DNA of 10,887 nt from an uncultured Bacteroidales bacterium (GTDB lineage: Bacteria; Bacteroidota; Bacteroidia; Bacteroidales; UBA4417): the NCBI GenBank assembly GCA_903917425.1, contig CAIXAQ010000881.1:1-10887 (forward strand), read 5' to 3'. The first letter of the stretch is position 1; the number at the start of each line of letters is the position of its first letter. The translations under genes were made by a program, and so were the position numbers. The notes beneath the pieces were generated by a model that was given only the letters and a program-made list of their open reading frames with translations, had not been told where the DNA came from and made no database searches. Shown piece by piece: positions 1 through 6,934 of the stretch.

Positions 1-35
1 ACAATGGACAATGGACAATGGACAATGGGCAATGA
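1..35. repeat. Heptamer tandem repeat (ACAATGG)4 plus one degenerate unit
   Basis: Four perfect head-to-tail copies of ACAATGG occupy 1-28, followed by a degenerate unit GCAATGA at 29-35. The array may continue beyond the left edge. It lies just past the stop of the small minus-strand ORF that ends at 44, so it is intergenic. A second array in this window (9286-9314) has a unit that differs by one base, AAAATGG. Confidence 0.85.
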
Positions 36-43
36 AAAAGTAA

Positions 44-205
44 CTATTTGACTAATTCGGCGGCTTTGATAAAGAATATTTTATCGTCTTTTGAATAAAC
101 AAACTGCCCATCGCTTTTTTGTTTAGCCAGAACTAATTTTTCGAAGGATAACTCGATTCCTTTTAAAATTTTACTGCGTAATTCAATTATATTTTTGTTA
201 TTCAT
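44..205 (-). CDS. Small conserved-looking protein overlapping a zeta-toxin remnant
   Basis: This minus-strand ORF of 53 codons starts with ATG at 205-203 and stops with TAG at 46-44. The product begins MNNKNIIELRSKILKGIELS and is a hydrophilic, lysine-rich protein with no signal peptide or membrane segment. Its start overlaps the last 8 nt of the toxin remnant, in an arrangement like ATGAATAA, which indicates translational coupling in an ancestral operon. From memory, small proteins with a GIELSFEKL-type core and a C-terminal DGxxVxSKDxKI pattern lie next to zeta-type ATPase genes in Bacteroidota. An antitoxin or partner role is therefore plausible, but it is inference. The reading frame is intact although the neighbouring toxin is broken. 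Whether it is still expressed cannot be told from the sequence. Confidence 0.6.
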   Translation of the reverse strand: MNNKNIIELRSKILKGIELSFEKLVLAKQKSDGQFVYSKDDKIFFIKAAELVK

Positions 206-510
206 TGCCTTGTGTCTTTATCTTATTCCAAATCGCAGTGTCTTTTATATCGATCTCATTATTCTTCAAACCCTCAGCTACTACGTTAAATGGGCCTTCT
301 GAATTGTTAATAATTATCCAATAATCACAAACCGGGATATACTTTTTCGTTAAATTAATTATTCCTGATTTGTAACGTCTACGAATTGTATCTTCCGGAA
401 TATTGTGTCCACCTTCGCTTACACGCATTTTTACCCTTTAATAGCTAAAGCATCATTATTGAGCCAGAAAAAAACCAAAGTTACGAAATACCCTTTCAAT
501 TGTGTTTCAT
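198..510 (-). pseudogene. Zeta-type toxin kinase (COG4185-like) remnant: 5' deleted and frameshifted
   Basis: The 3' part is a 76-codon open frame (428-198) reading RVSEGGHNIPEDTIRRRY and later DYWIIINNSEGPF, VVAEG and IWNKI. These are hallmarks of the C-terminal half of Bacteroidota zeta-toxin-like ATPases. The homology does not stop at that ATG. The codons before it read RVK, and the other frame upstream (about 508-437) reads LKGYFVTLVFFWLNNDALAI, the segment that precedes RVKxRV in this family. The two frames switch at 440-437, where one base is missing in an A run, so the gene is frameshifted. Upstream of about 510 no homology is recognisable, and the N-terminal P-loop region (about 90-100 residues) is absent. 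The product cannot be an active nucleotide kinase. The family call is from recalled motifs. Confidence 0.75.
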
Positions 511-589
511 TGATTCTTAATCTTATGGAAATTTCAGTAAATAATAAACAAAAAAGCACTTGAGCCGTTTGTCTGTTAGGACAAAACAC

Positions 590-1144
590 ATGAAAAAGCT
601 GCCAGTTATATTCGTAATTCTCTTATTAGCATCTGTAGGCACTTCTGCTCAGCAGACAGTATTTCTTGCCCAAAAAAGCAAAGTTTCATTTGTGTCGGAT
701 GCACCGCTCGAATTGATAAAAGCGTCTTCCACCAAACTTCAGGGTGCCATTGATGCTGACAAGCGGACCTTTGCCTTTTCTATCCCTACCGTTTCTTTTA
801 AAGGATTCAACAGCCCTTTGCAGCAGGAGCATTTCTACGAAAACTATATTGAAGCAAAAGCATATCCAGTTTCCACATTTGAAGGCAAAATCATCGAACA
901 GATTGATTTACTAAACAATGGAAATTATTCGGTTCGTTCCAAGGGAAAACTGAACATACATGGTGTTGAACAGGAACGGATTATCAAAGTGCAATTGCGG
1001 GTTTCGGATGGTGTGATTTATGCGCAAACAGATTTTACTGTTATACTTCAGGATCACAATATTACTATTCCAAAAGTGGTTTTTCAGAAGATCGCTAAAG
1101 AAATTAAAGTTTCGGTAGAAGTGGAATTTGACAAGAAAAAGTAA
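590..1144 (+). CDS. YceI-like periplasmic lipid-binding protein (first copy)
   Basis: The product is 184 aa. The N-terminus MKKLPVIFVILLLASVGTSA is a clear Sec signal peptide with cleavage expected after A20, so the protein is exported. The mature part matches the YceI lipocalin-like beta-barrel family (PF04264), which binds isoprenoid-type or amphipathic ligands. It has the QQEHFYENY motif around residues 78-85, YPVSTFEGKI shortly after, and KGKLNIHGVEQ around H124. A TTG codon at 560 is in frame and would add ten residues before the signal peptide. I chose ATG at 590 because it starts the signal peptide directly and TTAGGA sits 8 nt upstream (576-581). The gene follows a degraded toxin locus and stands 142 bp before the sensor kinase gene. 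A co-linear paralogue lies at 5870-6424. Confidence 0.88.
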   Translation: MKKLPVIFVILLLASVGTSAQQTVFLAQKSKVSFVSDAPLELIKASSTKLQGAIDADKRTFAFSIPTVSFKGFNSPLQQEHFYENYIEAKAYPVSTFEGKIIEQIDLLNNGNYSVRSKGKLNIHGVEQERIIKVQLRVSDGVIYAQTDFTVILQDHNITIPKVVFQKIAKEIKVSVEVEFDKKK

Positions 1145-1286
1145 CTACTGCCCGCTTTCATCGCAGGTATTCCTCAAGCAATTAAGATTGAGTAATGAAA
1201 AATACAGATGAACCGGGTGCAAAATAAATGCCGGTTAGCAAAAACCAATACTTGGAATAAAATTAACTTATTAGTTTTCTTCAGGA

Positions 1287-4208
1287 ATGAAAATCTTTAG
1301 AATAGGTGGTATCAAGATAATAGTTCCACTTTTTGGGTTAGCTTTTTTTATACTTATCGCCAGTGTTTCAGGCCAGAAAGTATACTTTAAAAGTATCGTA
1401 ATGCCCGACGAGATACAACAAACCTCCATCACCGGTTTGTATCAGAGCGATAACAGTTTTATGTGGATAGGCACCGACAAAGGCCTTTACCGGTTCGACG
1501 GGAATGATTTTGTTTATTTTCACTGCAATGAAAAGCAGGCACCCCTGCAGATTTCGGCTATTTACATGAGTTCTGACCTGGTTTTATGGGTTGGAACACG
1601 TACTGGCAGCATTTACCAGCTTATGGGCGACAGCTTGCAGCTTTTTAGTCCTGAAGAAGGCAATCCGAAGGTTGCAATTACCGGGTTCGCTTCGGACAAA
1701 TCAGGGAATTTGTGGTTTTCAACCTATGGAGAAGGCGTTTATTATTATAATGGAAAACATATTTATAATGTTAATACAGATGACGGGTTAACAGATAATT
1801 ACTGCTATACTGTAATACCCGATGATAATGGAAAAATCTGGACAGCCACGGATGGCGGCATTTCGATATGCAGCATCGAAAATGGTAAAAAAGACATTCG
1901 TAAAATTACAACCACCGAAGGATTGCCGGATAATATAGTTCTTAGCCTCAGGATGGTAGGAGCTAACATTTGGGCAGGAATGCAGGATGCCGGCATCTGT
2001 AAAGTGGATATAAAAACTTTAAGCATAACAATTCCGACAGCTTCCGAAAAATGGCAGTATGGGCCTGTAAATGATATTGTTGCCGGGAAGGACTGGTTAT
2101 GGATTTCGTCGGAGCGAAATGGCATTATTAGTATCGAACCTTCATCCGGCAGCCAGAAAGGCAATTATACCAGTTACGACGGCCTGAATATTTCACGCAT
2201 AAATCATATGTATGCCGACAACCAGGGAAATTACTGGATTGCTTCCGGCAGCCAGCTGCTTCTGTCATTGGGACAGGACCTCATACAATTCACCGATTTT
2301 GGCCGTACAACCGGAAAGAATATTCATAGCTTACTCATAAGCCGTGAAAGTAATACCTGGTTTAGTAACGACGAAGGATTATTTGTAACTGACAAGCAGT
2401 GCACTAATACAAATGAGATAAGATTACCCCTGGACAAGCATACTCATGTTATAAGTCTTTATGAAGATGATAAAGGATATATATGGGCCGGCACTTTTGG
2501 CAGCGGATTGTTTTGCATCGATCCCAAATCAAAACGAATAAAGCTCTTCAGTGAAACTAACGGGCTCTCAAACGGGAATATACTTTCTATTACCGGAAAA
2601 GGGAATCAGATATGGCTGGCAACACTTGGTGGAGCATTTTCCTGCACTGTAGCCGGTGATCCTTTTGCCGGAAACTCTGCCTGTACATTTGTCAATTATG
2701 GAGAGCAGCATTTCCCTGGCAATAATTACATTTATTCAGTTTTTATCGATTCCCGCAACAGGATATGGTTTGGTACCGATGGTAACGGGATCACCATGCT
2801 TGAAAACGGAAAATTTACCAATTTCGACAAGGCACAAGGTCTGAAAAGTAACGTAGTGTATTCGATAACCGAGGATAGTGACGGCCACATTTGGTTCAGT
2901 ACTGCTAATGCCGGGATATACCGCTACGACGGGAAATTATTGAAGAATTATTCGGGTGAAAATGGGCTGAGTGATTTGCATATTACCGGTTTGCTGGCGG
3001 ATAAAAACCATCATTTACTTGTTGTGCATAACAACGGAGTCGATATTCTGGATACACGAACCAACGCTTTTCTTTATTTCAGTAAAGGTGTTGGAATGTC
3101 GGAAATAAACCCTGACCTCAATGTTTGTGCACTTGATGGCAGTGATGCTGCATGGCTGGGTACACAGAACGGTTTGGTCAGGCTACAGATTCCCGACGAT
3201 ATTTTAACGCGTCAGCCCTCACTGCAATTAAACAAAATATCTGTTTTTTTAGGTAAAGAGAATTACATTGGAACGCATGAGTTTTCGTATAACCAGAATC
3301 ATATCTCATTTCATTTTAATGCCTTCTGGTTTATTGAGCCGGAACTTGTAAGGTATCAGATCCGGCTGATCGGGTACGATCTCGACTGGATAGATACGCG
3401 TAATACACTTGTAACGTATTCAAATCTGCCACCGGGCGAATATACATTTGAAGTAAGAGCCTCTATTAAAGGCAATTTTACTCTGAATGATATTAAAACC
3501 TACAAATTCAGGATTGAAAAGCCATTCTGGAAATCCACCTGGTTCGTTCTGGCAGCTATAATCATTATCATCCTGCTTATTTACCTGGTAATATATTTGC
3601 GCGAAAAGTCGTTAAAACAGCGTGATGCCATAGAACGGGAAAAAATATTATTTCAATTTCAAACCCTTAGAAGCCAGGTAAATCCGCATTTTCTGTTCAA
3701 CAGCTTCAGCACCTTAATTTCAATTATCGACGAAGACAAGGAAGTTGCTATTGATTATGTAGAAAAGCTTTCGCTGTTTTTTCGCAATATTCTCGAATAC
3801 CGTGAAAATGATCTCATTCCGCTCGGCGAGGAACTCAAACTTATGGAAACCTACTATTACCTGCAAAAGAAACGCTATGGCGAAAACCTTCAGATGGAGG
3901 TTTCGGTCAGCGGGAAAACGCTTTTTTCACATATTCCACCTATGGTGTTGCAGATGCTGATTGAAAATACAATAAAACACAATGTGATTTCTGCAGAAAA
4001 ACCGCTGAAAGTCAGCATATCTGCGGATGAAAACCACGTCACTATCACCAACAATCTTCAACGTAAAAAAGACAAAGAACCTTCGACAGGCATTGGGATT
4101 ACCAATATCAGGGCCCGCTATGCTTTGCTGGGATTCAATGATATTCAGCTATCTTCATCCGGTGGTCAGTTTACGGTAAAATTACCTTTAATCTATTCCG
4201 AAAAATGA
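1287..4208 (+). CDS. Two-propeller (Reg_prop/Y_Y_Y) sensor histidine kinase of the LytS type
   Basis: This 973-aa membrane sensor has a signal peptide or anchor at residues about 1-30. A long periplasmic part (about 35-635) carries about 14 propeller blades with motifs such as MWIGTDKGLYRF, IWFGTDGNGI and AWLGTQNGLVRL, enough for two seven-bladed propellers. A Y_Y_Y domain follows (about 665-745, with YQIRLIGYDLDW and LPPGEYTFEVRA). One membrane helix lies at about 751-772. The cytoplasmic kinase is of the His_kinase type (PF06580): SQVNPHFLFNS with the predicted phospho-acceptor H801, an N-box IENTIKHN (892-899), and a glycine box STGIGI (933-938). It has no receiver or AraC domain, so it is the split form, not the hybrid form common in Bacteroidota. 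Its stop overlaps the start of the response regulator gene, which is surely its partner. The ligand is unknown. Related hybrid sensors often detect glycans, but nothing here points to a polysaccharide locus. Confidence 0.93.
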   Translation: MKIFRIGGIKIIVPLFGLAFFILIASVSGQKVYFKSIVMPDEIQQTSITGLYQSDNSFMWIGTDKGLYRFDGNDFVYFHCNEKQAPLQISAIYMSSDLVLWVGTRTGSIYQLMGDSLQLFSPEEGNPKVAITGFASDKSGNLWFSTYGEGVYYYNGKHIYNVNTDDGLTDNYCYTVIPDDNGKIWTATDGGISICSIENGKKDIRKITTTEGLPDNIVLSLRMVGANIWAGMQDAGICKVDIKTLSITIPTASEKWQYGPVNDIVAGKDWLWISSERNGIISIEPSSGSQKGNYTSYDGLNISRINHMYADNQGNYWIASGSQLLLSLGQDLIQFTDFGRTTGKNIHSLLISRESNTWFSNDEGLFVTDKQCTNTNEIRLPLDKHTHVISLYEDDKGYIWAGTFGSGLFCIDPKSKRIKLFSETNGLSNGNILSITGKGNQIWLATLGGAFSCTVAGDPFAGNSACTFVNYGEQHFPGNNYIYSVFIDSRNRIWFGTDGNGITMLENGKFTNFDKAQGLKSNVVYSITEDSDGHIWFSTANAGIYRYDGKLLKNYSGENGLSDLHITGLLADKNHHLLVVHNNGVDILDTRTNAFLYFSKGVGMSEINPDLNVCALDGSDAAWLGTQNGLVRLQIPDDILTRQPSLQLNKISVFLGKENYIGTHEFSYNQNHISFHFNAFWFIEPELVRYQIRLIGYDLDWIDTRNTLVTYSNLPPGEYTFEVRASIKGNFTLNDIKTYKFRIEKPFWKSTWFVLAAIIIIILLIYLVIYLREKSLKQRDAIEREKILFQFQTLRSQVNPHFLFNSFSTLISIIDEDKEVAIDYVEKLSLFFRNILEYRENDLIPLGEELKLMETYYYLQKKRYGENLQMEVSVSGKTLFSHIPPMVLQMLIENTIKHNVISAEKPLKVSISADENHVTITNNLQRKKDKEPSTGIGITNIRARYALLGFNDIQLSSSGGQFTVKLPLIYSEK

Positions 4209-4984
4209 AAGTATTGATCATTGAAGATGAATCGGCAACAGCCCGTCGCCTTCAGAAACTGCTCATGGAGATAAATCCATCTATTGAAATACTAGCTATA
4301 CATGAAAGTATTTCACAAACCGTGAACTGGCTTAAATTGCATGGCGAGCCAGACCTCATGTTCATGGATGTTAACCTGTCGGATGGGCTGAGTTTTGCCA
4401 TTTTTGAAGAAATAGAAGTGAATTGCCCTGTCATTTTTACTACTGCTTATGATCAATATGCAATCCAGGCGTTTAAGGTAAACAGCATCGACTATTTATT
4501 GAAACCCATCATTAAGGACAACCTGGCTGAAAGTCTGAGCAAATACAACAAGTTACAGAATAAAGAAGGTGAAACCAAGATTGATATTGCCAGGCTGGAT
4601 ATCGACAAACTCGCCCAGGCACTCGGTTTAAGGAAGCCTGATTATATGAAAAGACTTATTGTTCGTTATGGCGAAGTAATCAAATCAATAGAAATTAAGG
4701 ATATTGCATATTTTTATTCGGACGAGAAAATTGTGTTTATGGCTTTGAAAGAAGGCAAAGCCTATCCGGTCGATTTTACCCTTGATCACCTGGAAATGCG
4801 TTTGGATCCGGAGTTGTTTTTCAGGATTAACAGGAAATTTGTAATAAGTTATCACGCTATTGATAAAATGATATCCTACAGTAAATCGAGAATAAAAATT
4901 ACCCTTAATCCAGCGTGCAGCCTCGAAGCTATTTCGAGTACCGAGCGTTCAGGAGAGTTTAAGGAGTGGCTGGCGGGTAAGTAA
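4205..4984 (+). CDS. LytTR-family response regulator
   Basis: The product is 259 aa. The receiver domain (1-120) has the acidic pocket E7/D8, phospho-acceptor D55 in FMDVNLSDG, T79/T80 in FTTAYD and K100 in DYLLKP, so all residues needed for phosphorylation are present. The C-terminal LytTR DNA-binding domain (about 150-255) has VRYGEVIKSIEIKDIAYF, the typical core pattern, and FFRINRKFVIS. The ATG overlaps the sensor stop codon (ATGA arrangement), so translation is coupled and the pair forms one signalling unit. LytTR regulators bind direct repeats upstream of their targets. No such pair was convincingly seen near either YceI gene. No terminator is obvious directly downstream. Confidence 0.95.
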   Translation: MKVLIIEDESATARRLQKLLMEINPSIEILAIHESISQTVNWLKLHGEPDLMFMDVNLSDGLSFAIFEEIEVNCPVIFTTAYDQYAIQAFKVNSIDYLLKPIIKDNLAESLSKYNKLQNKEGETKIDIARLDIDKLAQALGLRKPDYMKRLIVRYGEVIKSIEIKDIAYFYSDEKIVFMALKEGKAYPVDFTLDHLEMRLDPELFFRINRKFVISYHAIDKMISYSKSRIKITLNPACSLEAISSTERSGEFKEWLAGK

Positions 4985-5099
4985 CAGCACTGTTGCGAAA
5001 TACGAAAATAATAGCATTCTGGCTCAGGTATAGAAAAACGTTGCAATCTGAATTAGTGATTCTTCAAAGCTTTGAGAACTAGTGCCTGTTTTTTATTGA

Positions 5100-5135
5100 G
5101 CCACGAAGGCACTAAAACACAAAGAAAGCACAAAG
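5100..5135. repeat. Dispersed-type repeat, CACGAAGGCAC / CACAAAG pattern
   Basis: The stretch consists of imperfect units of about 10 nt built on CAC(G/A)AAG: GCCACGAAGG, then CACTAAAACACAAAG, then AAAGCACAAAG. Intergenic repeats of the form CCACGAAGGCAC...CACAAAG are, as far as I recall, common in environmental Bacteroidota genomes. Only one copy is present in this window, so its dispersed nature is from memory. Confidence 0.5.
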
Positions 5136-5311
5136 TTTAATGCGCAAATCAGAACTACATCAAAAGGTTTATTTGTTGGATTTGTTATTCTGATCGCTTG
5201 CAACCAAGTTCAGATTACGTGACTCAATCAATTTATTCCAATATCACTATTTCCAATTAACTCCGTATTGTACTGGTTCAGTCGGTATAAATTCCAGTTC
5301 ATCCATCTTCG

Positions 5312-5343
5312 TTTTCATGCTTTTTATTTCGGGCGTTACTTTG
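5312..5343 (+). promoter_or_regulatory. Candidate Bacteroidota promoter of the lipoprotein-YceI pair
   Basis: A -7-like element TTACTTTG lies at 5336-5343, one mismatch from TAnnTTTG. A weak -33-like TTTT lies at 5312-5315, 20 nt upstream. Transcription would start near 5350, leaving a leader of about 30 nt before ATG 5381. The same nine bases TTACTTTGC form the -7 candidate of the beta-barrel gene. Confidence 0.35.
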
Positions 5344-5380
5344 CTTCATCAAACAAATTAACTCCTAAAAAAAATAAATT

Positions 5381-5833
5381 ATGAAAACATTATTCCTACT
5401 TCCAGTGCTTGCGATATTATTCGCCTCCTGTTCCAAAAGCGACACAACTTCCGATCCTGTTGCTGATTTGGCCTTACAAAAAACCATTGTTGCTCAAAGC
5501 GATTGGACTATTACTCAGTATACCGATAGCGGCATTGACGAAACTTCGGATTACTCAGGTTATAAATTCAAATTTAATTCCGATGGCGTATTGGTTGCTG
5601 TTGCTCCGGATACTACCTTTAGTGGTGCGTGGACTATGGGAACAGGAAGTGCCAAATCAGATGACAATCCTTCCGCTGATGACAAACTGAATAAACTGAC
5701 AATCAGTATTACGGGTAGCAAATTAATGGATCACCTTAGTCATAAATGGTTGATTGACAAGATTACAGCAACAGAAATTTGGCTGCGCGACGATAACCTT
5801 GCATCAAATGAGATCCTCCGATTTGGCAAATAA
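5381..5833 (+). CDS. Small lipocalin-like lipoprotein
   Basis: The product is 150 aa and has a lipoprotein signal peptide, MKTLFLLPVLAILFASC, with the lipidated cysteine C17, so it is anchored in the envelope. The mature part shows a pattern known from a family of uncharacterised Bacteroidota lipoproteins: DWTITQYTDSGIDET, then GYKFKFNSDGVLVA, FSGAWTMG, a hydrophilic acidic stretch, KLTISI, a W-x-I-x-K-I-T segment, and a final LRFGK. The alternating beta pattern suggests a small lipocalin-like barrel; that is inference. It stands 36 bp before the second YceI gene and is probably transcribed with it. No enzymatic residues are apparent and its function is unknown. Confidence 0.85.
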   Translation: MKTLFLLPVLAILFASCSKSDTTSDPVADLALQKTIVAQSDWTITQYTDSGIDETSDYSGYKFKFNSDGVLVAVAPDTTFSGAWTMGTGSAKSDDNPSADDKLNKLTISITGSKLMDHLSHKWLIDKITATEIWLRDDNLASNEILRFGK

Positions 5834-5869
5834 TTATCACTCCTTATATTCCTGTTAAACTGAAATACC

Positions 5870-6424
5870 ATGAACAAGCTCACACTTTTACTGGCAACCA
5901 TCCTTTTTACTTCCACACTCACCTATGCTCAGAAATATATGACCAAAAGCGGGACTATAAAATTCTCGTCCGAAACACCGATGGAGAAAATAGAAGCTTA
6001 TAATCGCCAGGTTAACAGTGCTTTGGACTTTTCAACAGGCAGTTTTGTGTTCAAAGTTCTGATAGCCGGTTTCGAATTCAAAAAAGCCCTGATGCAGGAA
6101 CATTTTAATGAGAATTATATGGAGTCGGAAAAATTTCCAAACTCAACATTTGTTGGAAAGATTGCTAATATCAAAGATGTGAACCTGGGTAAAGATGGCA
6201 TGTATAAGGTTGTGGCAGAAGGTGATTTGTCATTGCATGGAGTGACAAATAAGGTAAGAATTAACGGCACGCTCGAAGTAAAAGGTGGCAAGGTTATTGG
6301 AAAAGCTACCTTTGAGGTGGCACCTAAAGAATACAATATCACCATACCAAAAGCTGTGATCAAAAATATTTCGGAAGCCATTCAGGTTGATGTAAATATT
6401 TCGCTCGACAAATTAGGCAACTAA
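5870..6424 (+). CDS. YceI-like periplasmic lipid-binding protein (second copy)
   Basis: The product is 184 aa, the same length as the copy at 590-1144. The signal peptide MNKLTLLLATILFTSTLTYA is followed by a mature YceI-family barrel (PF04264). The family motifs sit at the same positions as in the first copy: MQEHFNENY with H78, FPNSTFVGKI, GDLSLHGVTNKV with H123, and YNITIPKAVI near the C-terminus, matching HNITIPKVVF in the paralogue. The overall sequences are clearly diverged, so the duplication is old or the two were acquired separately. The gene follows the lipoprotein gene by 36 bp and ends before a terminator region. A role in binding a lipid, quinone or isoprenoid in the periplasm follows from the family only. 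Confidence 0.9.
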   Translation: MNKLTLLLATILFTSTLTYAQKYMTKSGTIKFSSETPMEKIEAYNRQVNSALDFSTGSFVFKVLIAGFEFKKALMQEHFNENYMESEKFPNSTFVGKIANIKDVNLGKDGMYKVVAEGDLSLHGVTNKVRINGTLEVKGGKVIGKATFEVAPKEYNITIPKAVIKNISEAIQVDVNISLDKLGN

Positions 6425-6449
6425 TTCCCTCAGCATAAATTCCGCTTTG

Positions 6450-6478
6450 CCGGTTAACCGGGGCATTGTTCCGGTTAA
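6450..6478 (+). promoter_or_regulatory. Overlapping CCGGTTAA inverted and direct repeats downstream of the second YceI gene
   Basis: CCGGTTAACCGG at 6450-6461 is a perfect 12-bp palindrome. The arm TTAACCGG (6454-6461) can instead pair with CCGGTTAA (6471-6478) across a 9-nt loop. The two folds exclude each other. It could be part of a transcription end signal or a protein site. Confidence 0.4.
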
Positions 6479-6524
6479 AACCCGAACACTTTCATAAAAT
6501 TATAAAGGGGATATTTCCCGCAGC

Positions 6525-6557
6525 AAAATCTCCGGTTCTGATGAATCGGAGATTTTT
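6525..6557. terminator. Bidirectional intrinsic terminator between convergent genes
   Basis: AAAATCTCCG (6525-6534) pairs perfectly with CGGAGATTTT (6547-6556) around a 12-nt loop. A-rich and T-rich flanks give a U tract on either strand. It sits between the plus-strand YceI gene (ends 6424) and the minus-strand cytochrome gene (ends 6602), so it can serve both. Confidence 0.75.
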
Positions 6558-6601
6558 CGGTTTCAGACCGACCCTATAGTCTGGGCACCAACTGGTAGAT
6601 A

Positions 6602-6934
6602 TTAATTGCCCCTGGTAAGGTATTTGAGAATTTGTTCTTTTTCCGTATTATCAATCGATGCTTTCTGCTGCATTTCATTTAAATAGCGTTCCCACTCAGG
6701 TTTTGTGTGTTTTTCCGGCAGAATTAACGCGTGACAGCTTCCGCATTTTTTAACATAAAGTTTCCTTCCTTCAAGCATTTGCTCAAGACTTGCTGATTCC
6801 GTCTGCTGACCGACAGTTGGCATATACAAGGCCGATGAACACGAAACCATTAAAACAATAAGTGTAACAAGTAGGAGAGTGGCTGTTTTCCTAGAGCATG
6901 AAGGAGAAGAGCAACCTGATCTGGATTTTTTCAT
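6602..6934 (-). CDS. Mono-heme cytochrome c lipoprotein
   Basis: The product is 110 aa. A long basic n-region (1-16), a hydrophobic stretch (17-30) and the lipobox-like LMVSC (lipidated C32) predict a lipoprotein. One heme c site C64-G-S-C67-H68 follows GRKLYVKK. M88 in YLNEM is the likely sixth ligand, and the C-terminus KEQILKYL is the usual last helix. The pattern GRxLYxxxCGSCHxLxxPEKHTKxEW is typical of small Bacteroidota cytochromes. The start at 6934 lies inside the upstream beta-barrel gene, overlapping it by 44 nt in another frame. It was chosen because later ATGs (codons 29 and 38) would destroy the signal sequence. Co-expression with the barrel gene is very likely. A role as a small envelope electron carrier is inferred. 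Confidence 0.87.
   Translation of the reverse strand: MKKSRSGCSSPSCSRKTATLLLVTLIVLMVSCSSALYMPTVGQQTESASLEQMLEGRKLYVKKCGSCHALILPEKHTKPEWERYLNEMQQKASIDNTEKEQILKYLTRGN

Larger units (their letters stand above)
4985..5380. other. 396-bp intergenic region with repeat and possible gene remnant
   Basis: No intact gene is visible here. It holds a perfect 12-bp palindrome TCAAAGCTTTGA (5064-5075), a purine-rich dispersed repeat (5100-5135), a short minus-strand open frame that may be the tail of a decayed gene (5247-5347), and a promoter candidate for the lipoprotein gene (5312-5343). No clear terminator for the response regulator gene was found. Confidence 0.7.

Noticed and set aside
560..589. TTG start at 560 for the first YceI gene
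   Set aside because: It would place ten residues before a textbook signal peptide; ATG 590 has a TTAGGA element at a suitable distance.
1206..1286. Promoter candidate TTGG / TAGTTTTC before the sensor gene
   Set aside because: The spacer is only about 16 nt and transcription would start almost at the ATG, so support is too weak.
1805..2164. Minus-strand open frame of 119 codons inside the sensor kinase gene
   Set aside because: The plus-strand frame here encodes clear propeller blades; the opposite frame is an overlap by chance.
6115..6381. Minus-strand open frame of 88 codons opposite the second YceI gene
   Set aside because: The plus strand encodes an intact family member with signal peptide and conserved motifs.
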